Source: Marispirochaeta sp963667435
Lineage (GTDB): Bacteria > Spirochaetota > Spirochaetia > JC444 > Marispirochaetaceae
Direction: 5' to 3'
DNA: 64,000 nucleotides
NCBI GenBank assembly: GCA_963667435.1
Contig: OY763414.1
Coordinates: 3,162,001 to 3,226,000, forward strand
The notes under the pieces are model-generated. The model made no database searches. It saw only the letters and a list, made by a program, of their open reading frames with translations, and had not been told where the DNA came from. The position numbers and the translations under genes were made by a program. Positions 18,588 through 27,198 of this stretch are shown here, one piece after another (positions within the stretch are counted from its first letter, which is position 1; the number at the start of each line of letters is the position of its first letter).

Positions 18588-19289
18588 ATGGTAGCAGATA
18601 AAGAGTGGACAGAAGATAATCACACAGAAGAAGGCATTACCACCGCAGAAAGGGTTTACCGAACTCTTCTCAAGATGATTATATCCGGGGAATTAACTCC
18701 GGGAATGCGGCTTGCCCGCAGAAAGATGGCGGAACTTACAGGAGCAAGTCAGATACCTGTCCTGGAGGCGATGAAACGGCTTGAACAGGATGGACTTGTT
18801 GAATACAGACCTCAGTGGGGTTCTGTTGTAACTGTTCCGACTGCTCAGAAGGTCAAGGCCATGTATGTTCTGCGGGAAGCTATTGAAACCCAGGCGGTGA
18901 GAATTCTTGCCATCACCCTGAAGAGGGAAGATGCGGGTGTGCTCTTTGAACTGGCAGAGATCCTTGATACTACTCCGTATAATGAAGAAACCCAGCAGCT
19001 GATCTACAATGCCCACTATGATTTTCACATGAAACTGGTTGAGCTTACAGGCTATGACACCCTTCTCGACTCCATGCGCAAGGCAAGTCTGTTCTGGCTC
19101 TTATGGAATAATGTTAAATGGCGAAGGGGCTATAAGGATGAGGTTAAGGTCGACTGGCACAAGCGGCTGGTGGAAGTAATACTTAAGGGAGATCCCCGGG
19201 AGGCTGATGAAGCCATGCGGGAACATATTCAGGATGTGTTTTTCCGTATGGTAAAATCCTACGGAGAGGAAGAAGCACCCCAGGTTTAA
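18588..19289 (+). CDS. GntR family regulator with FCD domain
   Basis: 233 residues: an N-terminal winged helix (about 20-80: ERVYRTLLKMIISGELTPG, then MAELTGASQIPVLEAMKRL) followed by an all-helical FCD domain (about 90-225). FCD domains bind small carboxylic acids, often with a metal held by Asp/His residues. The effector is unknown. It stands alone, abutting the convergent mgtC-like gene with no spacing. Confidence 0.85.
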   Translation: MVADKEWTEDNHTEEGITTAERVYRTLLKMIISGELTPGMRLARRKMAELTGASQIPVLEAMKRLEQDGLVEYRPQWGSVVTVPTAQKVKAMYVLREAIETQAVRILAITLKREDAGVLFELAEILDTTPYNEETQQLIYNAHYDFHMKLVELTGYDTLLDSMRKASLFWLLWNNVKWRRGYKDEVKVDWHKRLVEVILKGDPREADEAMREHIQDVFFRMVKSYGEEEAPQV

Positions 19290-19979
19290 TCAGAACTCCT
19301 GATTAATACGAAATTTAAGAACCTTTGAAGTCTCCCCCAGGGTTGCAGCAAGTTTTGCCAGGTCTGCAGCATGGGGAAATTTCACAATATACCGTATCAT
19401 GGTTACAGCTTTATCCTTTGAATAAGCCAGTTCCGTATTCTTTATTTCACCACGGAAGTCGGAAAGAATCATATTAAACCTCCCGGTTTCAAACTGTTTT
19501 CCCTTCAACCAGATGTTAACCGCCCGTAGTTCACTGTGGCGCATGTACTTCTTCTCGAATCTGTCCAGTAGTTTAAGAGTAAGAAAAAGGAGCAGGGTAA
19601 AAAAAGCTGACGGCAGTATAAATCCTGCTCCTGTAGCAAGCCCGAGCGCTGCAGTTGCCCATATGGATGCAGCTGTGGTAAGTCCCTGTATTGTTGCTCC
19701 GAACCTCAGTATGGCTCCAGCGCCAAGGAAGCCTATCCCCGAGACCACCTGCGCGGCTATCCGTCCGGGGTCGTTTGTCTCTCCGGCGACATAAATGGAG
19801 AGCACCATAAGCAGGGAGGCCCCGGTACAGATTAGAATATGGGTGCGAAGACCCGCCGGCGTGGTATGCCCTTCCCGCTCCGCGCCTATTATGGCTCCTG
19901 CAACGAATCCGACCGAAAGACGTATCAGAATGATCTGGAGGCTGAGGTCTCTGGAAAATGCATGAAACAGTGCATCCAT
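19290..19979 (-). CDS. MgtC/SapB family membrane protein
   Basis: 229 residues. The MgtC core is clear: GAIIGAEREGHTTPAGLRTH (33-52, within helix 1 and its loop), VVSGIGFLGAGAIL, and GLTTAASIWATAALGLATG, with four to five membrane helices in the first 145 residues. A soluble ACT-like C-terminal domain follows. MgtC proteins help adaptation to low Mg2+ and inhibit F1Fo ATPase in Salmonella; many distant members are of unknown role. The methyltransferase gene ends 31 bases upstream on the same strand. Confidence 0.88.
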   Translation of the reverse strand: MDALFHAFSRDLSLQIILIRLSVGFVAGAIIGAEREGHTTPAGLRTHILICTGASLLMVLSIYVAGETNDPGRIAAQVVSGIGFLGAGAILRFGATIQGLTTAASIWATAALGLATGAGFILPSAFFTLLLFLTLKLLDRFEKKYMRHSELRAVNIWLKGKQFETGRFNMILSDFRGEIKNTELAYSKDKAVTMIRYIVKFPHAADLAKLAATLGETSKVLKFRINQEF

Positions 19980-20010
19980 CCTGTCAATCCTTTACTCTTT
20001 AAATGTAATA

Positions 20011-20736
20011 CTATATCTGTTTCTGAAAAACCAGAAAGCGATACTCGAGAACTCCCTGTTTCACCATTCTGTGCAGCAGCTTTTTCCGGTCGTTTTTTCC
20101 CTTTGACAATAGACCAGGACCAGTCAGCCAGGGGGTAAAGTCCTCAGCCGACAGGGTTTCAAACCCGGATTCTTCAAGAATTCCGATCCAGTCGGGTGCT
20201 TGCTCCATTCCGCCGCCGGCCTGTGTAAGAAGCTCCTTCTCTTCAGGGGTGAGAACTTCTTTACCTTTGCTGAGAAAGTAGTCGCACAGGATAAAACGGC
20301 CCCGAGGTTTAATGCTCTCCGTAATAAACGGTACTGTGGAGAGAGGGCTGGGTCGTGAAGAAAGGCTTTCTACGGCATAGATAAGGTCCATCTCCGGGAA
20401 AAGACGGAATACCCTGGAGTCGGTATAGTCAGCTTCAAAAATGCGAACCTGCTCCTGCAGCCCATGGCGCAGGCTGAGCTCGTCTCCCTTCTGCTTATCC
20501 TGTCTGCTTACAGTAACTCCCGCATATGCTGCAGCCGGTCTGGCTATAGCCAGGTCGAGCATAATTCCGCCGGCACCGCAGCCGAGATCAAGTATTTTTT
20601 CAGCAGAAAGGGCTGCAAGATGCTCGTCGATGCGCTTATTGATGTACAGTTGAGCCTGAAGTGTTTTCTTTACTCCCGGTGCCCGAACCGCATTATGCCG
20701 GAACAGCCGGTGGATTTCTTTGGGGTTTATGGCCAT
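20011..20736 (-). CDS. Class I SAM-dependent methyltransferase
   Basis: 241 residues. Motif I is ILDLGCGAGG (48-57), and the post-I strand, SRQDKQKG and DLIYAVESLSS fit motifs II-IV of the cyclopropane-synthase/UbiE-like group. The substrate is unknown; small-molecule or lipid methylation is more likely than DNA, as no DPPY-type motif exists. It is upstream of the MgtC gene by 31 bases and may be cotranscribed. It is divergent from the Mla operon. Confidence 0.78.
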   Translation of the reverse strand: MAINPKEIHRLFRHNAVRAPGVKKTLQAQLYINKRIDEHLAALSAEKILDLGCGAGGIMLDLAIARPAAAYAGVTVSRQDKQKGDELSLRHGLQEQVRIFEADYTDSRVFRLFPEMDLIYAVESLSSRPSPLSTVPFITESIKPRGRFILCDYFLSKGKEVLTPEEKELLTQAGGGMEQAPDWIGILEESGFETLSAEDFTPWLTGPGLLSKGKNDRKKLLHRMVKQGVLEYRFLVFQKQI

Positions 20737-20905
20737 TTTTTTGACACCTCTGGATGAATTTTCATAAAATCCTCATGTATCTGTAGTATTACACAGTTTT
20801 ATTGCTCCGCAAACCCGGATTTTGACTTGCCATCTTTTTCTGTAAGGACAATAGAAATTATGCATCCAACGTGGTACAAACAGATAAACAGGATAGTGCT
20901 GACTG

Positions 20906-21679
20906 ATGAAAAAACTGTTATTCCACTCTAAAATCTACAATATACTTGAAGAGATCGGTCGGTTTTCTCTGTTTGTTCTGGATGTCTTCAGGTGGACCTT
21001 CCGCAAGCCCGTCAGGGGCAGGCAGTTCATTTTTCAGATTGAACATATGGGTGTCGCTTCTGTACCCATAATAGTCCTCTCGGGAATGGCTACGGGAATG
21101 ATTATGTCCCAGCAGTTTATAAATATTCTGGATATGTATAACAGCGGAGCATTTGCGGGAGCCGGTGTAGGGATAGCAATGGCTCGCGAACTTGCACCTA
21201 TAATGACTACCCTGATGCTTATTGCAAAGAACGGCTCAGCTATAACTGCCGAGATCGGTACCATGAAAATCAGTGAACAGATCGATGCCATGGCCACCAT
21301 GTCTGTCAGCCCGATTCAATATCTTGCAGTACCCCGGGTCTGGGCATCTGCAATAGTTTTTCCCATTCTTACGGCATTATCCAACCTGGTTGGAGTTCTC
21401 GGAAGTTATATTGTTTCGGTCTATATTAAAGGTGTGGATGAGGCCGCATATCTGTACTACCTTTTCCGGCTGGTTGATCCTTCAGATATTTTTGCCGGTC
21501 TGATAAAAGCTGCTGTTATGGGTCTTATTGTCGGACTCCTCTCCTGCTACTACGGGTTTAACGTCAAAGGTGGAGCCAAAGCCGTGGGTGACTCGGCAAC
21601 AAAGTCGGTTGTCGCCTCTTCGGTTAGTATTCTGGTTGCCGATTACATCCTGGCCGCCATACTTTTAAAGGTGTTGTAG
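20906..21679 (+). CDS. mlaE: MlaE-type lipid ABC transporter permease
   Basis: 257 residues of the MlaE family with about five to six hydrophobic segments. The conserved EIGTMKISEQIDAMATM (about 112-128) is the family hallmark loop. It forms the inner-membrane permease of an MCE system that moves phospholipids between inner and outer membranes. The ATPase gene starts two bases after its stop. It is the first gene of a three-gene Mla operon. Confidence 0.92.
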   Translation: MKKLLFHSKIYNILEEIGRFSLFVLDVFRWTFRKPVRGRQFIFQIEHMGVASVPIIVLSGMATGMIMSQQFINILDMYNSGAFAGAGVGIAMARELAPIMTTLMLIAKNGSAITAEIGTMKISEQIDAMATMSVSPIQYLAVPRVWASAIVFPILTALSNLVGVLGSYIVSVYIKGVDEAAYLYYLFRLVDPSDIFAGLIKAAVMGLIVGLLSCYYGFNVKGGAKAVGDSATKSVVASSVSILVADYILAAILLKVL

Positions 21680-21680
21680 C

Positions 21681-22466
21681 ATGGAAAGGGATATAATTCT
21701 TGAAGTGCAGGGGCTCAGGAAAGCCTTCGGTGGGCAGCAGATTCTAGATGGTGTGGATATTACCTTCCCCCGTGGGCAGATAACTGCGATTCTCGGACAG
21801 AGCGGCACTGGTAAAAGTGTTCTGATGAAGCATCTTATTGGTATTTTTGAACCCGATGAGGGCCGGATCCTGATTGACGGAGTTGATCCACAGGAGTTGT
21901 CTGAAGGTGACAAAATCAAGGTTCTTCGCAGAATCGGCTATCTCTTTCAGGATGCCGCACTCTTCGATTCCATGACTGTGGAGGAAAATATCGCTTTCCC
22001 CCTGATTGAGGTTATGCGCATCCGGGATCGTCAGAAAATAAGCAGCAGAGTCAGTCAGCTTCTAGACTGGGTGAAGCTTCCGGGGATCGAGAAAAAGATG
22101 CCTGATGAGCTTTCGGGTGGTATGCGCAAACGGGTGGGACTTGCCAGAACACTTGCATGTGATCCGGAAATCATGCTCTTTGATGAGCCTACCACCGGTC
22201 TCGATCCTATTCTTGGGGATAATATTCACCGGCTTATCGAGCGGGTTAACCGGGAACTGGGAATGACCTGTATTGTAATTACCCATGATATTGCCGGTAG
22301 CTTCAGTTTTGCCGATAAGATTGCATTTTTATATGAAGGAAAAGTAATGGCCCAGGGAACCCCTCAAGATATGAGCCGGGTTGAGCATCCGGTGCTCAAG
22401 CGTTTTCTCGAATTCTCGTTTGTATGCGAAAGTGATGTTGTGTCCTCAGAAGGAGGAGACCAGTGA
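21681..22466 (+). CDS. mlaF: MlaF-type ABC transporter ATPase
   Basis: 261 residues: Walker A GQSGTGKS (39-46), ABC signature LSGGMRKRV, Walker B MLFDEPTTGLD and the switch THD. The RMRKRV-type signature and overall length match MlaF. It powers lipid transport by MlaE. The next gene, the MCE protein, overlaps by 4 bases. Confidence 0.93.
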   Translation: MERDIILEVQGLRKAFGGQQILDGVDITFPRGQITAILGQSGTGKSVLMKHLIGIFEPDEGRILIDGVDPQELSEGDKIKVLRRIGYLFQDAALFDSMTVEENIAFPLIEVMRIRDRQKISSRVSQLLDWVKLPGIEKKMPDELSGGMRKRVGLARTLACDPEIMLFDEPTTGLDPILGDNIHRLIERVNRELGMTCIVITHDIAGSFSFADKIAFLYEGKVMAQGTPQDMSRVEHPVLKRFLEFSFVCESDVVSSEGGDQ

Positions 22467-23869
22467 ACAGATTGGTAAAGATAGGACTTTTTGTGCTCAT
22501 AACCGGCACAGGGGTAACCTTCTATGCCCTGCGCTCTGCTGAAAAAATAGATGCCCCGGACACCTACCGTGTTCAGGCCTATATAGAAGATGCCTCCGGT
22601 CTCCGGGAAGGAACCCAGATCTGGGTTTCCGGGGTTGCTGTGGGAAAAATCCGTCAGATTCAACTTGATCAGGGGCAGGCTCTTCTCAGCATGGATCTCT
22701 CCTCAGAGGTTCCGGTATATCAGAATGCGGTGATTAAGAAACAGACTCAGTCCATGCTGGGGAATGCCGTAGTGGCTCTTAATCCGGGAACCCCTGAAGC
22801 ATTGCCGGTTTCAACAGGAGGAATGATCCCCAATGTTATTCCCGGTACGACAATGGAACGGGCCTTTGATTCCGCTGAAAAGGTTGCTGCAGAAATGGAG
22901 ACCTTTATGGCCGGCTTGAACCAGTTCATGGGCGGGGAGGGAGGTTACAGAACCCTTCAGGAGATTCTTACTCTCTCCCGGGACACGGTGGCCAGTACCA
23001 GTAAAATGGTGGAGGCAAATATGATCCTTCTCCAGCAGTCTCTGGAAAATATCGCTGCCATAACCGACAGACTTGAAGGAGTCAGTGCTTCCGGCAGTGC
23101 GGATCTTGCCGAGGTTCTGCAGAATACCGCCCGGATTACCGCCCGGATAGATGCTCTGCTTGCCCGCCAGGATGAAGACTTTTCAAACGGAATCAGTTCT
23201 CTTGAGGAGAGTATTGGACATCTGAATGCCAGTCTGGCAAATATAGAGTCAATTACTTCCAGAGTGGAGCAGGGTGAAGGGAATCTGGGCCGTTTTATTA
23301 ACGATGACACTCTCTATACCAGAGTCGATCGGGTAACACGGGATGTCGAGGAGTTTGTCGGTTCTGCCCTGGGCAGTGAGGTTCAGGTAGGGTTCAGAAG
23401 TGAGTATATGATGCAGCAGCAGGGTATGAAAAACCATGCTGATGTACGGCTTGCCTATCCGGAAAAGGGCAAGTACTACAGTCTTGGTGTTGTTGGCTCC
23501 TCAATTGATACGGATAACTCTGATGATCTTAAACTGTCCGCGCAGATGGCCCGCAGCTGGGGCCCAGTAACACTGCGTGGGGGTATTATAGAAAACAGTA
23601 TCGGGTTGGGCCTTGGGTATTCACCTTTGCGTCAGTTGAGTCTCGATTCTGAGATTTTTGATCTCAGCAGTTCCTCTCCCTACCTTAGAGGATATGGGAC
23701 CTTTTTCCCGGTATTCGATCCATCGCGGAACAATCCCCTTAACTGGCTGTACCTTTCCGGCGGAGTTGATAACGCGCTATCCAGTGACAGGGACTATTTC
23801 CTTGGTCTTGGAATGCGTCTGACCGATAACGATCTCAAAGGGGTCATCCCGTTTGCTCCATCGCCTTGA
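22463..23869 (+). CDS. mlaD: MlaD-type MCE protein with beta-rich C-terminal domain
   Basis: 468 residues, far longer than MlaD of E. coli (183). A membrane anchor (5-25) precedes one MCE domain (about 35-118: ASGLREGTQIWVSGVAVG). A long helical section (140-310) with repeated Ser/Asn/Ile heptads may form a coiled coil. From about 312 to the end there is an alternating, aromatic-rich pattern typical of beta-hairpins (VQVGFRSEYM, VTLRGGIIENSIGLGLGY, DYFLGLGMRLTD). This tail recalls extra domains of some deltaproteobacterial MlaD proteins and could reach the outer membrane. It overlaps the convergent oxidoreductase gene by 26 bases. Confidence 0.85.
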   Translation: MNRLVKIGLFVLITGTGVTFYALRSAEKIDAPDTYRVQAYIEDASGLREGTQIWVSGVAVGKIRQIQLDQGQALLSMDLSSEVPVYQNAVIKKQTQSMLGNAVVALNPGTPEALPVSTGGMIPNVIPGTTMERAFDSAEKVAAEMETFMAGLNQFMGGEGGYRTLQEILTLSRDTVASTSKMVEANMILLQQSLENIAAITDRLEGVSASGSADLAEVLQNTARITARIDALLARQDEDFSNGISSLEESIGHLNASLANIESITSRVEQGEGNLGRFINDDTLYTRVDRVTRDVEEFVGSALGSEVQVGFRSEYMMQQQGMKNHADVRLAYPEKGKYYSLGVVGSSIDTDNSDDLKLSAQMARSWGPVTLRGGIIENSIGLGLGYSPLRQLSLDSEIFDLSSSSPYLRGYGTFFPVFDPSRNNPLNWLYLSGGVDNALSSDRDYFLGLGMRLTDNDLKGVIPFAPSP

Positions 23870-25022
23870 GTACGGCTTGAATTATAGTCGGCAGGGGTTT
23901 TTTTTCCCGCATCATGGGGCTGATTATCTGCTTGCCGATAAACTCTGCACCGGAAAACTGCACTGCTGCAACCTCTCCGTTTCGTGAGAGGAAGCGGCAG
24001 TAGTCCACATTCTGTCCGGGCTCAAGCAGGAGCGATTCCACCTCATGGTCATCTTCAAGCTCTTCTCTATACCAGAGACTGTAAAAATGTTTTCCGCATA
24101 TATCCAGTTTGAGCCTGAATGGCGGTAGTTCCATGATGACCTCTTCCCCGGTCATTGCCTTTCCTGCGCACTTACCCTGATACTCGGCGCCGTGCCACAT
24201 CCCCCAGGTGAAAGGATACACCGGCTTTGTGACATCCCCGGCGGCATAGACATCCGGGTGTGATGTTCGGCAGCTCCGGTTGATTACAATACCGGAATTT
24301 ATCTCCAGGCCGGAAGTCGAAAGCCACGCGGTTTCCGGGTGGATCCCGATGGATGCAACAACGGCATTGTAGCTATCGGATATTGTATCAGATGTTAGTT
24401 CTGTGGCACTGATAAATCCTACCCCGGCCTCTTTTAGGGTGTCGTGAATCATTCCTGACATAGAACTGTCGCATTTTCCTTTTAGCACTGCCGGGGATTT
24501 CCCGGATATATCAACTTCCTTATCCATTTTGCGGAACTGTTCCGCTAACTCCACGCCCTGAATGCCGTTTCCGGCGATGAGAATTCTTCTCCACGATTCA
24601 GCAAGCTTATGCAGATTCTGTCCTTCCAGCTTTTCTCTCAGGTAATAGACCGGAGTATTCGGGGTGGCCGGAAGGGACATAGGCCGGGCCCCGGTGGCAA
24701 TGCAGAGTTTTCCGAAACCGATCTTGCGTCCGTCTTCAAGGAAGAGGGTGTTGATTTCCGGTGCCAGATCAACAGCCCCGGTTCCGAGGTATAGGTTTAT
24801 CCGGTTCTCGGTGTACCATTCTTCGGGATACAGCAGAAAGTCATTATCGCTGTAATTCTGGAAGAGTTTTTTACTCAGTTTTGTCCGCTTATAGGGCAGT
24901 ACTTTTTCCCTGGAGACAATCAGGATTGTTCCTGTCTGGTCATTTTCCCGTATAGCTGCAGCACAGTTGAGGCCGCTGCAGGATGCTCCTGCGATTACAT
25001 AGTCGAAATAGATTCCCGCCAA
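23844..25022 (-). CDS. FAD-dependent NAD(P)H oxidoreductase
   Basis: 392 residues from a TTG at 25022, chosen because AGGAG lies six bases upstream and the Rossmann strand (YFDYVIAGASCSG) begins at once; GTG and ATG codons 14-23 codons further out have no ribosome site. It resembles the NirB N-terminal/NADH oxidase group: CIATGARP, a second nucleotide-binding loop GNGIQGVELAE, and VYAAGDVTKPVY for FAD. The first loop is GASCSG instead of GxGxxG. A C-terminal 90 residues may hold a dimer domain. Partner and substrate are unknown. An eight-thymine run lies near its 3' end. Confidence 0.75.
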   Translation of the reverse strand: MAGIYFDYVIAGASCSGLNCAAAIRENDQTGTILIVSREKVLPYKRTKLSKKLFQNYSDNDFLLYPEEWYTENRINLYLGTGAVDLAPEINTLFLEDGRKIGFGKLCIATGARPMSLPATPNTPVYYLREKLEGQNLHKLAESWRRILIAGNGIQGVELAEQFRKMDKEVDISGKSPAVLKGKCDSSMSGMIHDTLKEAGVGFISATELTSDTISDSYNAVVASIGIHPETAWLSTSGLEINSGIVINRSCRTSHPDVYAAGDVTKPVYPFTWGMWHGAEYQGKCAGKAMTGEEVIMELPPFRLKLDICGKHFYSLWYREELEDDHEVESLLLEPGQNVDYCRFLSRNGEVAAVQFSGAEFIGKQIISPMMREKKPLPTIIQAVLKAMEQTG

Positions 25023-25130
25023 GGGATGCTCCTCGTATTTACGTTCCGGAATAATAATAACCATAACTGTCAGGAAAGGGTATTTCCACACTGTCGTTTT
25101 CTGATTTTAATAGACGCGCTTATAATATTT

Positions 25131-25157
25131 CAATAGTATTACTAAGTAATACTATTG
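25131..25157. promoter_or_regulatory. Palindromic operator before the DUF318 permease gene
   Basis: A perfect inverted repeat with 13-base arms (CAATAGTATTACT and its complement) around one base. Its core AGTATTAC-TAA-GTAATACT matches the core before the ribbon-helix-helix gene at 26887. A consensus TATAAT at 25121-25126 puts the likely transcript start inside the palindrome, so bound protein would block transcription. On the minus strand TTGAAA-N18-TAAAAT can be read for the oxidoreductase gene. Binding by the downstream regulator is inference. Confidence 0.75.
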
Positions 25158-25173
25158 TTCGAGGCAGCAACAT

Positions 25174-26070
25174 ATGTTTGACAGGTTTCTTCTCTTTTTT
25201 ACCTCCATTGTTATTGAAGCCATTCCATTTTTAATGTTTGGCGCGGCTGCAGCTGCTGCAATCGAGGTGTTTGATGCTGAGAACAGGCTTAATAATATAT
25301 TCCAGAGGCCTGTTTTGAGTTATTCTTTCGCGGTGTTTGGAGGGATTCTGTTTCCTGTTTGTGAATGCGGAATTGTTTCTGTTGCTGGGAAATTGATAAA
25401 GAAAGGAGTTTCGCCGGGGAAAGCCGCTGCCTTCCTGGTTTCAGCACCAATTGTTAATCCGTTTGTACTGTTATCAACGTACGCAGCCTTTAGGGGAAAC
25501 CTCAAAATTGTTGTTCTCCGTGCCGGAGTTGCCTTGCTTACGGCCTCGATTATGCTCTATTTGTTCAGGGGAGAAGAACCAGTTACAGGTTCTCATAAAA
25601 CCTCATGCGGGTGTCACGGATGTTCTTCCCGCATGCATCATCATAAGCATGCCGCGTCTCTGCTGAATTTCTTTTCAGAGACAGCTGCTGAATTTCTTCA
25701 TATGATGACACCGTTCCTTCTTGGTGCATTTGTTGCCTCCATTTTTCGGGCGATTTTTCTGGATACTCTTACGGGAGTTCCGGATATTCAGGCTTATGCA
25801 GCAATTCCAGTCAGTATGGTGAGTGCGATCCTGTTGTCTGTTTGTTCCGAGGCGGATAGCTTTATTATTGCCCCTTTTCTCATGCTGCCATTAAGTGCGC
25901 GGCTTGCATTTATTACCATAGGTCCTATGGTTGATATCAAACTTTTATTGCAATGGCGTCGTGTCTTTTCTTCTGCACAGGTGTTTCGCCTTGCAGTTGT
26001 TGTTCCTGTTTTTGTCTGGGCACTTATGAGTCTGGTAGAAGCCTCAGGGGTACTTAAGGGGTCATTATGA
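25174..26070 (+). CDS. DUF318 (YraQ-type) metal-linked permease
   Basis: 298 residues, about eight membrane helices. It carries FPVCECG (C63, C65) and the SAPIVNPF motif of the COG0701 permeases, plus a metal-ligand-rich inside loop CGCHGCSSRMHHHKH (145-159). Family members are linked to Cu/Zn efflux (SO_0444 type) or other cargo; direction is not settled. The TIGR03943 partner gene overlaps by 4 bases. Its promoter has the same palindrome as the regulator-znu operon, so it is probably switched on under the same metal condition. GAGG lies about nine bases before the ATG. Confidence 0.8.
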   Translation: MFDRFLLFFTSIVIEAIPFLMFGAAAAAAIEVFDAENRLNNIFQRPVLSYSFAVFGGILFPVCECGIVSVAGKLIKKGVSPGKAAAFLVSAPIVNPFVLLSTYAAFRGNLKIVVLRAGVALLTASIMLYLFRGEEPVTGSHKTSCGCHGCSSRMHHHKHAASLLNFFSETAAEFLHMMTPFLLGAFVASIFRAIFLDTLTGVPDIQAYAAIPVSMVSAILLSVCSEADSFIIAPFLMLPLSARLAFITIGPMVDIKLLLQWRRVFSSAQVFRLAVVVPVFVWALMSLVEASGVLKGSL

Positions 26071-26858
26071 GACGACAGGGTTTGTTCTTCAGTACTCTTA
26101 TTATTTTGGTGCTCCTGACTTTGGTGATGGGGTATATTGTGTTCACGAGGGTGTATACCTTGTTCATGCATCCTCGGTTCAGAGTACTTACTGCAATAGC
26201 GGTGCTGATGCTTTTCGCCTCAACCTGTGCAGTGGTAAAGACACGGTCTGTGAGAATTGGGATAGGGTCAAATATCGTCCTGTATTCTTCAATCTTTTGC
26301 ATAATTGTAGCGATAGTTCATTTTTCCAGTAGTGAACCGGAAGGCCGGGGTGTAATTTTTTCACAAAAAGAAGGGTCCGCAGAAATAGCGGATAAGGATT
26401 CTGATGAGGATATATGGCCTGTTTCTATTCCTGATCTCTATATTTCCACATTGGAGTCTGACAGTATTTTCCTTTCTCAGCCATTTATACTACGAGGGAT
26501 TGTGCTGAGACACCCAATCATGGATTTCCACAACAGCATAGCCCTTGGACGTGTTTTCCTTACCTGCTGTTATGCTGATTCTGTGAGACTCATCTTTTCG
26601 GTCGCTCTTCCTGAAAATACTTCACCTGAAGATTTTCCTGATGGGAGCTGGGTTCAGGTGCAGGGAATTCTTCGTTCGGCTGAGCCGGCTTCATGGATTG
26701 CATCTCTGCCAATAGAGGAGTTCTCGAAAATTCCACGAATTCCTTCAGATATACTTAACCCTGAATATTTGATCAGTGCGGAATCACTTAAACCTGATAC
26801 GATGCCTAATCCATTCTATGTAAGCAATCTGCGTGCCCATAGGCCGTACAATTATTGA
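26067..26858 (+). CDS. TIGR03943 family protein, partner of the DUF318 permease
   Basis: 263 residues. Two to three membrane helices (8-28, 38-56, 70-86) are followed by a soluble domain with LTCCYADSVRLIF (about 168-180), the double-cysteine mark of the YcgQ/TIGR03943 family. These proteins are nearly always encoded beside a COG0701 permease, as here with a 4-base overlap, and presumably form a complex at the membrane. The molecular task is unknown; a metallochaperone or gating subunit fits the cysteines. Confidence 0.8.
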   Translation: MRRQGLFFSTLIILVLLTLVMGYIVFTRVYTLFMHPRFRVLTAIAVLMLFASTCAVVKTRSVRIGIGSNIVLYSSIFCIIVAIVHFSSSEPEGRGVIFSQKEGSAEIADKDSDEDIWPVSIPDLYISTLESDSIFLSQPFILRGIVLRHPIMDFHNSIALGRVFLTCCYADSVRLIFSVALPENTSPEDFPDGSWVQVQGILRSAEPASWIASLPIEEFSKIPRIPSDILNPEYLISAESLKPDTMPNPFYVSNLRAHRPYNY

Positions 26859-26866
26859 TTTTATTA

Positions 26867-26907
26867 TTGACTTTCATTAAAAAGATAAGTATTACTTTGT
26901 AATACTT
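26867..26907 (+). promoter_or_regulatory. Promoter and operator of the RHH-znu operon
   Basis: TTGACT (26867-26872) and TATTAC (26890-26895) form a sigma70-like pair with 17-base spacing. The -10 lies inside a perfect palindrome AAGTATTAC-TTT-GTAATACTT (26887-26907), whose core arms are identical to those at 25131. A repressor sitting here would cover the -10. It is 16 bases before the regulator's start codon, which suggests autoregulation. Confidence 0.75.
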
Positions 26908-26922
26908 TCGTTTGGAGTTGAA

Positions 26923-27183
26923 ATGAAGAAAGAAAGCGTTGTTACTTTCAAGGCTGATGAGAAGCTTGCGGAAATTCTCCATGCTCTTCCAAACAGATCG
27001 GAGTTTATCCGGAGGGCACTCCTGGCTGCACTGGATTCAACTTGTCCTCTTTGCCAGGGAACGGGCAAGCTTACTGCTTCACAAAAGGAGCATTGGGAAG
27101 TGTTTACCGAGCATCATAAGGTTGGCAGGTGTGAAGATGGCTGTGGTGAGAATATTATTTTTTGTGAATATCAGATAACATAA
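26923..27183 (+). CDS. Ribbon-helix-helix regulator with Cys/His metal site
   Basis: 86 residues. The first 38 fit an RHH DNA-binding unit (strand SVVTFKA, helix EKLAEILHAL, turn PNRS, helix EFIRRALLAAL). The second half is rich in metal ligands: C41 and C44 (CPLCQGTG), H57, H64, H65, C70, C74 and C81. The arrangement suggests a structural or sensory zinc site. Its gene lies between a palindromic operator and the zinc importer genes (15-base gap to the binding-protein gene). I infer a zinc-responsive repressor of this operon and of the DUF318 permease unit, doing the job of Zur. GGAG is five bases before the ATG. Confidence 0.72.
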   Translation: MKKESVVTFKADEKLAEILHALPNRSEFIRRALLAALDSTCPLCQGTGKLTASQKEHWEVFTEHHKVGRCEDGCGENIIFCEYQIT

Positions 27184-27198
27184 CAGGAGAGAACTATA

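Noticed and set aside
25131..25157. Palindrome as a Fur/Zur box
   Set aside because: The arms differ from Zur and Fur consensus forms, no fur-family gene is nearby, and the second copy adjoins an RHH gene. Zur cannot be fully excluded.
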